DNA of 12,763 nucleotides from a bacterium. Its GTDB lineage: Bacteria; Actinomycetota; Acidimicrobiia; Acidimicrobiales; CATQHL01. Every line of letters starts with the position of its first letter. Position 1 is the stretch's first letter. Made by a program: the position numbers and the translations under genes. Below are positions 12,724 to 12,763 of this stretch, piece after piece. The stretch is taken from NCBI GenBank assembly GCA_026713745.1, contig JAPONU010000353.1, positions 1 through 12,763 of the forward strand, written 5' to 3'. The notes under the pieces are model-generated. The model searched no databases and was not told the DNA's origin. It was given only the letters and a program-made list of their open reading frames with translations.

Positions 12724-12763
12724 ACGTCGAATGTGACGCCGCGGTGGTTTAGATCTGGCCGAA

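Overview
The window is very GC-rich. Its coding regions use C or G at most third codon positions, starts are often GTG or TTG, and several gene starts look leaderless. This suits a high-GC actinobacterium. Acidimicrobiia-like is only a guess, since no marker gene is present. No rRNA, tRNA, CRISPR array or complete transposase was seen. The content is that of an accessory or defence region in active turnover: stress, toxin-antitoxin and defence-type genes alternate with clearly broken gene fragments and repeats.

Left part (1-3206, mostly minus strand). A leftward operon encodes a RelA/SpoT-type (p)ppGpp-synthetase-fold protein (593-1345), a 92-residue partner that overlaps it by 8 bases behind a very strong ribosome binding site (322-600), and a third small gene running off the left edge (1-279). 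Upstream of it lies a broken alpha/beta-hydrolase fragment (1473-1686). Next comes a convergent minus-strand gene for an unusual 499-residue protein (1707-3206): an N-terminal phospholipase-D-like half-site, one membrane segment, a disordered acidic linker and a pilin-like outer domain.

Middle part (3207-5870). Here are the first copy of a duplicated 91-residue acidic protein (3310-3585), a chimeric antitoxin-like small gene with a toxin stub (3751-4080), a strong terminator (4303-4338), a second alpha/beta-hydrolase remnant (4397-4621), a NucS/DUF91-like nuclease remnant that lost its middle (4753-4990), and a 0.7-kb non-coding island bounded by 84-base inverted repeats (4992-5691).

Right part (5778-12493). 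Two copies of a related 62-63-base sequence bracket about 6.6 kb. Inside are an AbiEi-type antitoxin gene with a striking nested operator and promoter (5915-6991), its internally deleted AbiEii toxin (6988-7568), a 5'-truncated unknown gene (7616-7936), the second copy of the 91-residue gene (7956-8231) and a third hydrolase remnant (8240-8420). After these come a DndB-like DGQHR-domain gene with its own promoter, direct-repeat operator and leader hairpin (8643-9884), a 235-base structured gap, an Abi/UG-type reverse transcriptase (10120-11628) and a second, toxin-less AbiEi-type regulator (11742-12356). A broken PIN-domain (VapC-like) toxin follows at the right edge.

The best candidate for an undescribed system is the plus-strand set DGQHR/DndB-like protein, structured non-coding gap, reverse transcriptase, with the AbiEi-like gene 113 bases further on. 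The parts are recognisable from sequence. That they work together is inference.
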